Positions 17,633 to 26,568 of a stretch of DNA of 64,000 nucleotides are shown here, in pieces; within the stretch, counting starts at the first letter, position 1, and the number at the start of each line of letters is the position of its first letter. The DNA comes from Mariniblastus sp. (GTDB lineage Bacteria > Planctomycetota > Planctomycetia > Pirellulales > Pirellulaceae). The translations under genes were made by a program, and so were the position numbers. The stretch is from positions 124,001-188,000 of the forward strand of contig JAKVBG010000004.1 of assembly GCA_022447605.1 (NCBI GenBank), written 5' to 3'. The notes beneath the pieces were generated by a model that worked only from the letters and a program-made list of their open reading frames with translations, was not told the DNA's origin and made no database searches.

Positions 17633-18259
17633 ATGCTACGTCCAAAGACCAAATTCCGTTTCTTGAAGACGACCGGGATTGGGGGGGTGCTATTCCTGCT
17701 GCCCCTGATTGTCCTGGGGGCGTTGATTGGTCAATTGGTCCCGATCGTCTGGACCATCGCCGATTTCCTGAGTGATCTGATCCCGGTACCGATCCAGACA
17801 CCGACCGGGATCTCGCTGTTGCTCTGCGCCTCGGTCCTGGTCCTGCTGTTGCTCTGTTTCGCGGCCGGTATCATTGCCCGCCGCTCCTTCGGCAAGCGTA
17901 TCTCGGCCACGTTCGAAAAAAACCTGACAATGCTGTTTCCCCGCTACGCCGTTCTCAAGGATCAGATCGCCGGTACGTTGGGCGGGGACCAGGACCATCC
18001 GACTATGAAACCGGTCATGGTCCGATTGATCGATTCATTCCAGGTCGCGTTCGAAGTCGACCGCTCGGAGCGCGGCTTTGTGACCTTGTTCCTGCCAGGC
18101 TCACCCGATCCCTGGTCCGGTCGCCTGCTGATGGTGGAAGTCGATCGAATTCAACCCCTCGAGTTGAACTTTGCCGAGACCGTTTCGATCTTCGAGAAAA
18201 TGGGCCGGGAATCGATGCCACTCTACGAAGCGCATCTATCGTCTGGAGAGCGGGAGTAA
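17633..18259 (+). CDS. DUF502 family membrane protein
   Basis: A 208-residue inner-membrane protein of the DUF502 family. Two hydrophobic helices are visible near the N-terminus (GIGGVLFLLPLIVLGALIGQL, about 15-36, and LLLCASVLVLLLLCFAAGII, about 60-82). The family's soluble C-terminal domain follows, including FPRYAVLKDQI and GFVTLFLPGSPDPWSGRLLMVE. The family is widespread but uncharacterised. The ATG at 17633 has a GGGGGAAGG run just upstream, and residues encoded further upstream do not resemble the family. It diverges from the sulfatase and converges on the RND transporter gene. Confidence 0.88.
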   Translation: MLRPKTKFRFLKTTGIGGVLFLLPLIVLGALIGQLVPIVWTIADFLSDLIPVPIQTPTGISLLLCASVLVLLLLCFAAGIIARRSFGKRISATFEKNLTMLFPRYAVLKDQIAGTLGGDQDHPTMKPVMVRLIDSFQVAFEVDRSERGFVTLFLPGSPDPWSGRLLMVEVDRIQPLELNFAETVSIFEKMGRESMPLYEAHLSSGERE

Positions 18260-18286
18260 CCGATCCCCAGACAAGCCGGCTGGCGA

Positions 18287-21200
18287 TTACTCTTCCTCTT
18301 CCTCGTTCCCGGCAGCTTGCAGCGATGGCTCGACCGGGCCTGGTTTCGCCAGCTCATCCGGTTCCTCGCCGGCCGTCGGTTCCGCTTCGGATTCGTCCTG
18401 TTGCCCCAGTTCACTGAGTCGCCGAAACACGACAAAGAACACCGGGACAAAAAAGACCGAGGAGAGTGTGGCGGCAATCATCCCGCCAACCACCGCATTG
18501 CCGACCGCCTGTCGACTGGCGGCTCCAGCCCCAGCTGAAACCAGCAGCGGCAGGAAGCCGAGAATCGCCGAGAAGGCCGTCATCAAGATCGCCCGGAAGC
18601 GCATTTCGGCCGCCTTGCCGGCAGCCTCCCGGATCGACAGGCCACCCCGCCGCAATTCGCTGGCAAATTCAACAATCAGGATGGCGTTCTTGCTGGCCAG
18701 GGCGATCAACAGGACCACCCCAATCTGCGTGTAGGTGTTGTTGTCCCCACCCCGCAGCAACAACATGACGACCACCCCCGAGACGGCCAGCGGTACCACC
18801 GCAATCACGGCCGCCGGCATGGTCCAGCTTTCGTACTGCGCTGCCAGTACGAGGAAGACGGCCACGATGGCCAATAAAAAGACAATCGCCTGACCGCCGG
18901 CCTGCTGTTCCTGGTAGGACATCCCGGTCCATGCCGTCTGGAAAGTCCTGGGCAAGGTTTCCTTGGCCAGCTTGTCCATGATTTCCAGGGCCTGTCCCGA
19001 ACTGGTTCCTGGAGCGGCCGATCCATTGACGGCCGCGCTGGGGTACATCTGGTACCTCTGGATCACGGCCGGCCCAAACGTCTTCTCGATACTAAGTAGC
19101 GAACTGAGCGGCACGATCGCCCCGCTGCGACTGCGGACATCCAGGTTCAGAATATCATCTTCCTTGGCACGAAACTGGCCGGCCGCCTGAATCCGGACCT
19201 GGTAGGTCCGGCCGTTATGATTGAAGTCATTGACGTACGTCGAGCCCAGGTAAGCCTGCAAAGTGGCAAACACCGAACTGAGCGGAACATCTTTCGCCTT
19301 GACCTGGGTCCGGTCAATGTCGACGAATAACTGGGGTTCATTGGCCCGGAACGTGGTATTCAAGCGGGTCAGGCCCGGTTGGGCTTCTCCCTGCTCAACC
19401 AGTGACTGGGCCGCGTTCTGCAACGCCTCGTAGCCTGCATTGCCGACGTCTTCTACCTGCATCTGGAATCCACCGGCGGCTCCCAACCCATCAATGGGTG
19501 GGGGCACAAAGGGGAACACGATCGCATCCTGGACATCATTGAACTGGCCGACCAGGTGTTGCAGGATGCCACGAATCCTCAATTCCTTGGTATTCCGTTC
19601 ACCCCACGGTTCAAACATGACCGCCACAAATCCAATATTCGAACCGGAACTGCCGCTGAGCAGAGAAAACCCGGAAACGGATATCGTATCGACTACGCCG
19701 GGCGTCTGTTGGCACATCTGGGTGACCCGGTCCATTACGGCATCGGTGCGCTGTTTCGATGCGGCCACCGGCAACTGCACGTTCACGAACACATAGCCCT
19801 GATCTTCCTGTGGGATAAAACCGGTCGGCAATTTCTGGAACTGCCAGCCGGTCAGGAAAATCAGGCCAACAAATACGGCCAGCGCCACGACAATCACCCG
19901 AATCATGGAACGCACGATGCCCATGTAAAGGCCGGTTGCCCAATCGAACATCCGGTTGAACCAGCGGAAGAAGATGAAGGTACTCTCCTTGGGCGCCCGC
20001 AAAACAATGCCACACAGGGCGGGACTCAAGGTGAGCGCGTTGATTGTGCTGATGAACACGGCCGCCGAAATCGTCAAGGCAAACTGCCGAAACAACTGGC
20101 CCGTAATCCCGGCGATAAATGCGGTTGGCACAAACACGGCCAGCAAAACGAGGGTCGTTGCAATGATGGGCCCCGTCATCTCGTTCATCGCCTTGATGGT
20201 CGCTTCCTTCGGTTTCAGACCGTCGGCAATATGACGCGATGCGTTCTCGACCACCACGATGGCATCATCAACGACCACACCGATGGCCAGGACAATGCCA
20301 AACAGGGACAGCATGTTCAGGGAGAAGCCCATCCCGGCCATGATGGCAAACGTTCCCACCAGAGAAACGGGAATCGCCACCACGGGCACGATCGTCGCCC
20401 GCCAATCCTGCAGGAAGATAAAAATCACCAGGATCACAAGAATCATGGCGACGATAATGGTCATGTAGACTTCCTCGATCGAGGCTTTCACAAACCGGGT
20501 CGTGTCAAACGCAATGTCGTACTGCAAGCTCTCCGGCCAATCACCCCGACTCGTCTTCAGTTCCTCCATTTTCGTCTGGACCAATTCAGCCACCGACAAC
20601 GCATTGGCGCCCGGTAATTGGTAAATCGCGATCGTGGCACACGGTTTTCCATTGAACTGGGAGGACATGTTGTAGTCCTTGGCGCCTTGCTCCACTCCCA
20701 GGTGCTCGACCCCGTCATACACGCTCGGATCGGCGACCAGGTCTTTGACATACACGATTTGCCCCTGGCTGCCGGTCCGCACAATGATGTTGCCGAACTC
20801 CTCCGGTGTTTCCAGCCGCCCCATCGCGTTGATCGTCTGCTGCAGGGCCGTCCCACTCGGCGCCGGGGAGGCACCGATCTGGCCCGCCGCCACCTGCACA
20901 TTCTGTTCGCGGATCGCCTCCACCACGTCCTGGGTGGTCAGGCCGCGGGCCTTCAGCTTCTGGGGATCCAGCCAAATTCGCATGCTGTAGTCGCCGGCGC
21001 CGAAGATACCGACCGAACCCACTCCCTCAATTCGGCTCAATTCATCCTTGATGTCCAAGGCGTAATTGCTGAGAAAAAGATCACTCAGACTGTCACCCCC
21101 GGAAGTCAACGTGATCATCTGCAGAATCTGGGTCGACTTCTTTTCCGTGACAATCCCCTGCTGTCGAACTTCCTCCGGCAACTTGGGGGTGGCGATCGCC

Positions 21201-21532
21201 ACCCGGTTCTGAACGAGCACGGTCGCCATATCCATATCCGTGCCAAGCTCGAACGTGATCTGTAACGAGTAGGAACCATCGTTGGCACTCGTCGATGACA
21301 TGTACAACATGTTCTCGACACCATTGACCTCCTGCTCAATGGCGGTGGCAACCGTCTCGGCAATCACCTTGGCATTGGCACCCGGGTAGACGGCACTCAC
21401 CTGGATCGTAGGTGGGGCAATCTCGGGAAACTTGGCCACCGGCAGGCTAAAGAACGATACGACGCCCACCATGGTGATGATGATCGAAATCACCGAGGCA
21501 AAGATCGGCCGATTGATAAAAAAACGCGACAT
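18287..21532 (-). CDS. RND efflux transporter, HAE1 (AcrB-like) family
   Basis: The inner-membrane proton-driven pump of a tripartite efflux system, 1081 residues, the usual AcrB size. It begins [23 protein letters not shown], typical of HAE1 pumps, and has two sets of large periplasmic loops with about twelve membrane helices. The proton-relay Asp pair in the fourth helix is present ([13 protein letters not shown], near 422). The second half repeats the pattern with [19 protein letters not shown]. The C-terminus is an acidic Glu-rich tail. The adaptor gene lies 65 bases upstream on the same strand, so the two likely form an operon. No outer-membrane TolC-like gene is nearby. Likely role: multidrug or solvent efflux; substrate unknown. 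Confidence 0.96.
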   Translation of the reverse strand: MSRFFINRPIFASVISIIITMVGVVSFFSLPVAKFPEIAPPTIQVSAVYPGANAKVIAETVATAIEQEVNGVENMLYMSSTSANDGSYSLQITFELGTDMDMATVLVQNRVAIATPKLPEEVRQQGIVTEKKSTQILQMITLTSGGDSLSDLFLSNYALDIKDELSRIEGVGSVGIFGAGDYSMRIWLDPQKLKARGLTTQDVVEAIREQNVQVAAGQIGASPAPSGTALQQTINAMGRLETPEEFGNIIVRTGSQGQIVYVKDLVADPSVYDGVEHLGVEQGAKDYNMSSQFNGKPCATIAIYQLPGANALSVAELVQTKMEELKTSRGDWPESLQYDIAFDTTRFVKASIEEVYMTIIVAMILVILVIFIFLQDWRATIVPVVAIPVSLVGTFAIMAGMGFSLNMLSLFGIVLAIGVVVDDAIVVVENASRHIADGLKPKEATIKAMNEMTGPIIATTLVLLAVFVPTAFIAGITGQLFRQFALTISAAVFISTINALTLSPALCGIVLRAPKESTFIFFRWFNRMFDWATGLYMGIVRSMIRVIVVALAVFVGLIFLTGWQFQKLPTGFIPQEDQGYVFVNVQLPVAASKQRTDAVMDRVTQMCQQTPGVVDTISVSGFSLLSGSSGSNIGFVAVMFEPWGERNTKELRIRGILQHLVGQFNDVQDAIVFPFVPPPIDGLGAAGGFQMQVEDVGNAGYEALQNAAQSLVEQGEAQPGLTRLNTTFRANEPQLFVDIDRTQVKAKDVPLSSVFATLQAYLGSTYVNDFNHNGRTYQVRIQAAGQFRAKEDDILNLDVRSRSGAIVPLSSLLSIEKTFGPAVIQRYQMYPSAAVNGSAAPGTSSGQALEIMDKLAKETLPRTFQTAWTGMSYQEQQAGGQAIVFLLAIVAVFLVLAAQYESWTMPAAVIAVVPLAVSGVVVMLLLRGGDNNTYTQIGVVLLIALASKNAILIVEFASELRRGGLSIREAAGKAAEMRFRAILMTAFSAILGFLPLLVSAGAGAASRQAVGNAVVGGMIAATLSSVFFVPVFFVVFRRLSELGQQDESEAEPTAGEEPDELAKPGPVEPSLQAAGNEEEEE

Positions 21533-21597
21533 CTGTCAAAGACCCAAAAAACGTGTAACTCGCAAATCTCGACTCATCGAACCTTCAGCGGTGATGC

Positions 21598-22839
21598 TCA
21601 CTTGACAGAAACTTCCTGTCCGGAAAAGAGACGCTGGATTCCATCCACAACGACCTGGTCTTCCGGTTTCAACCCCGACTGGACAACAATATTCTCGCCA
21701 TCCTTGATCCCCAACACGACCTGCCGGCGCTCTACTTTACTGTCGTCTCCCAACAGAAAAACAAAGTCTCCCGAAGCCTCGCGAATGATGCACTTCTCGG
21801 GGACCAACAATGCGTTTTCCAGATTCCCCATTTGAATCCGCACCCGCACAAACTGGCCGGGGAGCAACTTCTGGTCCTGCTGGTCATTCTGGAACACGGC
21901 CCGAAATTTGACCGTACCCGTTTCGTAATCAACTTGTGGATCGTAATAATCAAGCACACCCTCGAAAGGAAACCCCTCGTCCCCGTTGCGTTGCATCGTG
22001 ACCTTGATCGAACTCAACTCTCTTTCCGGTTTCTGCTTCTCCTTGTTTTCTCGTTGAAAGTCCAGCAGGAAACGCTCACTGATATTGAAGTTGGCCCAGA
22101 TCGGGTTCTCCTTGATGATGCTGGTCAACTCGTCACCGACGTTGATCAGGTTACCGATTTTTGCCACGTTGCGAGTGACCCGACCGGCAATCGGAGCTCG
22201 CACATCACACCAGTTCAGGTTCAAGGTAGCCCGCTCCAGCTCGGCCTCCGATTTGGAAACCATTGCCTTGGCACTGGCCACCTCGGCCTGGCTGGCAGCC
22301 AGACCGGCCTTGGCACTTTCCACCGCGGCCGCGGCCGACTTATTCTGGGCCTCAGCCGAATCGATCTCCGACTTGGAAACGGCATTGCTCTCAGCCAGGC
22401 TGCGCATGCGCTGGTACTCGGCCTGCGCCGCGGCACTCTGGGCCGTCGCCGAATCGATCTTGGCCTGAGCCACCAGCAGGGCCGCTTCGGCCACCTGCTG
22501 GGCTGCCTGGGCCGATTGCAAACCGGCCCGCTGCGAGTTTTCCAGCGCCTGGTACTCATCCTTCTCGATCACAAACAGGACCTGGTCTTTTTCAACGGTA
22601 TCATCTGCCACGTATTTCATCTCGCGCAGGATCCCCGAAACGCGGGCGCGAACGACCGCCTGGTCCACGGCCTCGGTTTCACCATTCTCCTCATGAAACA
22701 GAGGGATCGTCTTGACGACCGGTTTCTGGACCGTGACCGAGGGCACGACCGGTGCCGCGATTGGCGTTTCCTGTTTGCATGCAGTCAAGTTGAACAGCAG
22801 CAACACCAGGAACCCCGTTCTAGATAATGACCCAATCAT
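21598..22839 (-). CDS. RND periplasmic adaptor lipoprotein (MFP, AcrA-like)
   Basis: The membrane-fusion protein linking the RND pump to an outer-membrane channel; 413 residues. The N-terminus (MIGSLSRTGFLVLLLFNLTACKQE) is a lipoprotein signal with the lipobox LTAC, so lipidation and periplasmic anchoring are expected. A lipoyl-like half (VVRARVSGILREMKYVADDTVEKDQVLFVIE) precedes an Ala/Ser-rich alpha-hairpin of about 110 residues (roughly 110-220). The second lipoyl half (CDVRAPIAGRVTRNVAKIGNLINVGDEL), a beta-barrel domain and the membrane-proximal domain follow. The start at 22839 is chosen because the lipobox signal begins there. It is immediately upstream of the pump gene. Confidence 0.93.
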   Translation of the reverse strand: MIGSLSRTGFLVLLLFNLTACKQETPIAAPVVPSVTVQKPVVKTIPLFHEENGETEAVDQAVVRARVSGILREMKYVADDTVEKDQVLFVIEKDEYQALENSQRAGLQSAQAAQQVAEAALLVAQAKIDSATAQSAAAQAEYQRMRSLAESNAVSKSEIDSAEAQNKSAAAAVESAKAGLAASQAEVASAKAMVSKSEAELERATLNLNWCDVRAPIAGRVTRNVAKIGNLINVGDELTSIIKENPIWANFNISERFLLDFQRENKEKQKPERELSSIKVTMQRNGDEGFPFEGVLDYYDPQVDYETGTVKFRAVFQNDQQDQKLLPGQFVRVRIQMGNLENALLVPEKCIIREASGDFVFLLGDDSKVERRQVVLGIKDGENIVVQSGLKPEDQVVVDGIQRLFSGQEVSVK

Positions 22840-23031
22840 CCGTCTCTGACCTTTTCCAAAAAAGGTAATCGTATCGACTACTCTCGGCGGCGAGCCAGGT
22901 AATACGACCGGGCAGCCGAAGCAGTAACATGTTAATCGAAATCGCTGAAAAAATCTGGAACCGGCTGAAAAGCGACCCATCGGCACCCAGACTAACTGCC
23001 GCAACGCCCCAAACCAACCGCATACCGGGAA

Positions 23032-23634
23032 CTACAACTCCGTTATCTCGTAGCCGAGCCGGTCAAAATCCTCGGCATAAAATTCGACAGCCCGCTGCCA
23101 GGTTTCGGGATCGAAGTAATCCATCGTCTGTTTGCCACGGTTTGTCTTGTTCATATGATTAAGCGGTTGCCGCGGTATACCGAGCCGGTCCAGGATTTCC
23201 TGGAAGTCATCCTCCAAACGCTCAAACCGTCCTAGAAAATCAGCCTGGTCAATGCAATAAAACGGATGGGTCTGCGGCAGAGCATGATGCCTGATCTTCC
23301 TGGGGACCGTCGAACGAACCCCGTCGTACGGAATGCTTTCATCCATCACGATATCCAGGAATTGTCCCAGGCTGATATCCTGGCACTCCTGGCCCGGGTG
23401 CTCCCAGACTGTGTTCTCCATACCCTGGGCAAACATCTGCCAAGCTGAAATCAAACGATCAAACGGGTTGCGGACAAACCCAAACTTGAACAGGTCGGAC
23501 CACTCCTCCGGGATCGAACCTTGGCAGGGCCCCTCGTACTGGTTCTTGAAGAATCCGTGTCGGATCGAGGCGCCACCCGTCTTGGGGACGTGGAGAAAAA
23601 CGGACCGGGGTTCCAGGATCAGGAATGCTGCCAT
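23032..23634 (-). CDS. Sulfotransferase family 2-like protein
   Basis: A 200-residue protein with the PAPS-dependent sulfotransferase fold. It carries the 5'-phosphosulfate loop (FLHVPKTGGASIR, residues about 13-25) and the 3'-phosphate motif (FVRNPFDRLISAW, about 52-64), as in the Sulfotransfer_2 carbohydrate family. It would transfer sulfate from PAPS to a carbohydrate hydroxyl in the cytoplasm or at the membrane. It lacks a signal peptide and is short, but both cofactor motifs are intact. It follows the M1 peptidase gene by 18 bases and may share its transcript. Acceptor unknown. Confidence 0.87.
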   Translation of the reverse strand: MAAFLILEPRSVFLHVPKTGGASIRHGFFKNQYEGPCQGSIPEEWSDLFKFGFVRNPFDRLISAWQMFAQGMENTVWEHPGQECQDISLGQFLDIVMDESIPYDGVRSTVPRKIRHHALPQTHPFYCIDQADFLGRFERLEDDFQEILDRLGIPRQPLNHMNKTNRGKQTMDYFDPETWQRAVEFYAEDFDRLGYEITEL

Positions 23635-23652
23635 CAGGGATCTCTTGCCTTG

Positions 23653-25335
23653 TTATTCGCCTTCGCAGTCCATGTAGAAATTCCGGTCCAGCACCAATGT
23701 CTCGACCGGCTCATTCCACTGGAGTACCTGGGTTTCCTGGTTCGGTGTGATGCGGACTTCTTGACCGTTGACCCTGACAAGTACCGGCACGGCAAAGCCA
23801 TCCACCACGTTCTCAAATCGATACGAGACCTGCTCATCCTCCACCCGGTACACGAGCTTGGGGATCTTGACCGACCTCAGGTACTGGTCAAAGAACTTTT
23901 CACAATCGATCCCCGACTGCTGGCTGATGTAATCCTCGACCTGACCCGTATCCACCGTCTGGTGCCAGAATTGTCGGTTGAGCCCACGAAGAATTTCGAG
24001 CCATTTTTCATCGTCCCCGATCACATGGCGCAACGTGTGCAACAGGTTACCACCCTTGTAATACATATCCCCCGATCCGGACTGGTTGACGTCGTATGTA
24101 CCGATGATGGGAGCATCATTCCGAATCCGCTTGCGGCAACCAATCACGTAGTCCTCCGCTTCCTGCTGGGAAAAGTGATATTCGACAAACAGGTTCTCGG
24201 AGTAGTTGGTAAAACTCTCGTGAATCCACATGTCGGCCGCATCCCGCATCGAGATATTGTTACCAAACCACTCATGACCCGATTCGTGGACGATGATAAA
24301 GTCGAATTTCATCCCGACACCCGTCCCACTCAGATCGGTCCCCCGGTAGCCGTTCTGGAAACCGTTGCCGTAAGTCACCGAGCTCTGGTGCTCCATTCCC
24401 AGGTACGGTACGACGACCAATTTGTAACTGTCCTCATAGAACGGGTACTTGCCAAACCAGTGTTCGAATGCCTCGAGCGTTCGCGGCGCCTCCTTGAATT
24501 GCCGCTGGGCCTCGTCCCGTTGATGCGCCAGCACCCAGTAGTCGACATCCAAATCGCCATGCTCGCCCCGGTACTTATCCGAGAAATGGACGTAGTTGCC
24601 GATGTTCATATTGACACCGTAGTTGTTGATCGGGTTGACCACCTGCCAGTGGAACGTCCGTGTCTGCTGCTGTTCATCCCTGGTTGTTGTTTTCAATCGG
24701 CCGTTGGCAACGGCCGTCAGGTCTTCGGGCACCGTGATCTGGATATCCATCCCACGATCGGGCTCGTCATAGCCGTGATCCTTGCAGGGCCACCAGATAC
24801 TGGCACCAATCCCCTGGCAGGACGTGGCAATGAACGGATGCCCTTTTTCATCTTCCTGCCAGGTCAGGCCGCCACTCCAGGGTGGGTTCTTGCTCTCCAC
24901 CGGGACGCCCTGGTAATCGATGCGGATGCTCTGCTGGGCACCCACCGGCACACCCTTGGGAAAGTCGACCCAGTAGACGTTCCCCTCTCGCTCAAAACCT
25001 AGTTCCGGGCCACCGTTCCCCTTGGTCACCTCCGACAAATGAGTGACTCGGGTAATTTCCAACGGTTCCTGCAGATCGATCTGCATGCGGCCGGACGGCT
25101 GGATCACCTCGAAATCGATCTCGACCGCACCTTGAAGCGATTTTGTCTCGGGAAAAACCTCAACCGATAGTGTGTAGTGCTGCAGGTCCCACCATTCCCG
25201 TTCGGGCGTGATCGATCCGCGCAGTTTTTGCTGCCGGGTAAAGGTCTCCTGTTGGGCCAGAGCCGCAGGCCAGGGGAGCGCCAGGCAGCAAGCAAACAGG
25301 CAGGTAACCGACGGGAGTCGGCGATAAATATTCAT
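23653..25335 (-). CDS. Secreted M1-family zinc metallopeptidase
   Basis: A 560-residue gluzincin aminopeptidase. The N-terminal signal peptide (about 1-28, ending ALAQQE) predicts export. The N-terminal beta-saddle domain (SVEVFPETKSLQGAVEIDFEV) is followed by the catalytic domain: GMEHQSSVTYGN replaces the classic GAMEN exopeptidase motif, HESGH (near 350) supplies two zinc ligands and the general base, and the Glu in WIHESFTNYSE, 18 residues on, is the third ligand. It ends shortly after the catalytic domain, shorter than full PepN-type enzymes but normal for this bacterial subgroup. It is flanked closely by the SASA esterase (26 bases upstream) and the sulfotransferase gene. Confidence 0.93.
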   Translation of the reverse strand: MNIYRRLPSVTCLFACCLALPWPAALAQQETFTRQQKLRGSITPEREWWDLQHYTLSVEVFPETKSLQGAVEIDFEVIQPSGRMQIDLQEPLEITRVTHLSEVTKGNGGPELGFEREGNVYWVDFPKGVPVGAQQSIRIDYQGVPVESKNPPWSGGLTWQEDEKGHPFIATSCQGIGASIWWPCKDHGYDEPDRGMDIQITVPEDLTAVANGRLKTTTRDEQQQTRTFHWQVVNPINNYGVNMNIGNYVHFSDKYRGEHGDLDVDYWVLAHQRDEAQRQFKEAPRTLEAFEHWFGKYPFYEDSYKLVVVPYLGMEHQSSVTYGNGFQNGYRGTDLSGTGVGMKFDFIIVHESGHEWFGNNISMRDAADMWIHESFTNYSENLFVEYHFSQQEAEDYVIGCRKRIRNDAPIIGTYDVNQSGSGDMYYKGGNLLHTLRHVIGDDEKWLEILRGLNRQFWHQTVDTGQVEDYISQQSGIDCEKFFDQYLRSVKIPKLVYRVEDEQVSYRFENVVDGFAVPVLVRVNGQEVRITPNQETQVLQWNEPVETLVLDRNFYMDCEGE

Positions 25336-25361
25336 TCGTTCAACTCGAAAGGATAGCCAGA

Positions 25362-26438
25362 TCAGTCGTTCATCAATTTCAACATCGCATCGCCAAAGGC
25401 GACCCCGGTGTTGTAAAAGAACACGGGCGAGCCCAGGTAATGGTACGGGCGATCATTGCCGAAGGTTTTCCACTTTTCGACATCCCGCGTTTCCTTATTG
25501 GCCCAGTACTTGTCAAAAGCAGCCTGGGCCTCCATGTCCCAATACTTGGACGTTCTGAGCGTTACCACGTTCCCTTTGAACTCAGGCCGCTCAGCCACAG
25601 CCGCCTGGCCGTCGGCAATCTGCCTGATTTTTCCCTTTTGCTCATCCCCATTATGCCCCATGGCGCCAATCACAAAGGGCAATTCAGGAGTTCCCAATGT
25701 TTTGCGCACATCGTTGATAAAGCCGGCCATGTTCTCTTCGTAATCTTCCACCGACGTCGGTGCGTACTGATCATTCCAACCCTGGAACCAGACAAACCCG
25801 GCAATTTCATAACCTTGGTCATGGTAGTCGGGCACATACGTTTTCAAATCGGCCAAAACCTTGTGCACTTCACCCATCATCTGCCGATAGAAATGCCCGT
25901 AACCTTCCTTGTATTTTTCGACCGTCAGTTCGGGGTCGCGTTTTTGTCGCTGTTCGACGACCTCGTTCAGGGAATCAGGGAAACCACGACTGGGCGGACG
26001 GAAGTCCCGATCCAGCGACTTACCACCCCAAGCCGTCTTGATAATCAGGACTTCTTCCTCGAGCGCGTCACCCACGGTCCAGCCAAAACCAAGCTCCGGA
26101 CCAAACAGTCGCTGATCACCCTCTTTGCTAACCCCGTAACCAACAGTCAGCTTGCCATGGCGCTGCCCGTTGTTGCCCAGGTAGTCAATCCAGACATCAT
26201 CCCGCTGGACCCAATTGTCCCCTTGTTTCAAGTGGGCAAAGCGTGACTTCTTGGCCGGATCCTGAAGTTGAAAGTCCATCGTCTCAACACTCCCCTTGCC
26301 CTCCATGTTGGATTGGCCAGCCAGGATGAATATCTTCAGCTTCGCCTTTCCGTTTTGAGCCTGGGCGGGCTGCACAGGAACCCACAACAGCAGGATCAGT
26401 CCAAACGTCAAGAGCGTGGTGTCAATCGAATGTCTCAT
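25362..26438 (-). CDS. Secreted SASA-type carbohydrate esterase (DUF303)
   Basis: A 358-residue SGNH-like hydrolase of the sialate O-acetylesterase/DUF303 group, which removes acetyl groups from carbohydrates. A signal peptide (about 1-27) precedes FILAGQSNMEGKG (near residues 38-50), where the Ser in GQSNMEG is the expected nucleophile. Further family blocks include the Gly in TAWGGKSL, the Asn/Gln segment GFVWFQGWNDQY and the C-terminal HYLGSPVFFYNTGVAFGDAM with the catalytic His. The ATG at 26438 has AAAGGA upstream. It lies between the amidohydrolase and M1 peptidase genes on the same strand. Precise substrate unknown. Confidence 0.9.
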   Translation of the reverse strand: MRHSIDTTLLTFGLILLLWVPVQPAQAQNGKAKLKIFILAGQSNMEGKGSVETMDFQLQDPAKKSRFAHLKQGDNWVQRDDVWIDYLGNNGQRHGKLTVGYGVSKEGDQRLFGPELGFGWTVGDALEEEVLIIKTAWGGKSLDRDFRPPSRGFPDSLNEVVEQRQKRDPELTVEKYKEGYGHFYRQMMGEVHKVLADLKTYVPDYHDQGYEIAGFVWFQGWNDQYAPTSVEDYEENMAGFINDVRKTLGTPELPFVIGAMGHNGDEQKGKIRQIADGQAAVAERPEFKGNVVTLRTSKYWDMEAQAAFDKYWANKETRDVEKWKTFGNDRPYHYLGSPVFFYNTGVAFGDAMLKLMND

Positions 26439-26532
26439 TCTTTTCCTTTCAACTCTGTCCGGTACAGGTCATCGATCCGGCGAACCAAACCTGCGTTGAA
26501 CCGCCAAGCCAGGTTCCACCTGCATGCCGATC

Positions 26533-26553
26533 CCGGGAACGACGCGTCCCCGG
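26533..26553 (-). terminator. GC-rich hairpin after the amidohydrolase gene
   Basis: On the minus strand a 9-bp stem (CCGGGGACG against CGTTCCCGG, one G-U pair) closes a CGT loop about 15 bases after the stop codon. It has no T-run, so it could be a terminator, a processing barrier or a 3'-end stabiliser ahead of the SASA gene. Confidence 0.4.
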
Positions 26554-26568
26554 CACAGCCGCTTGCGC

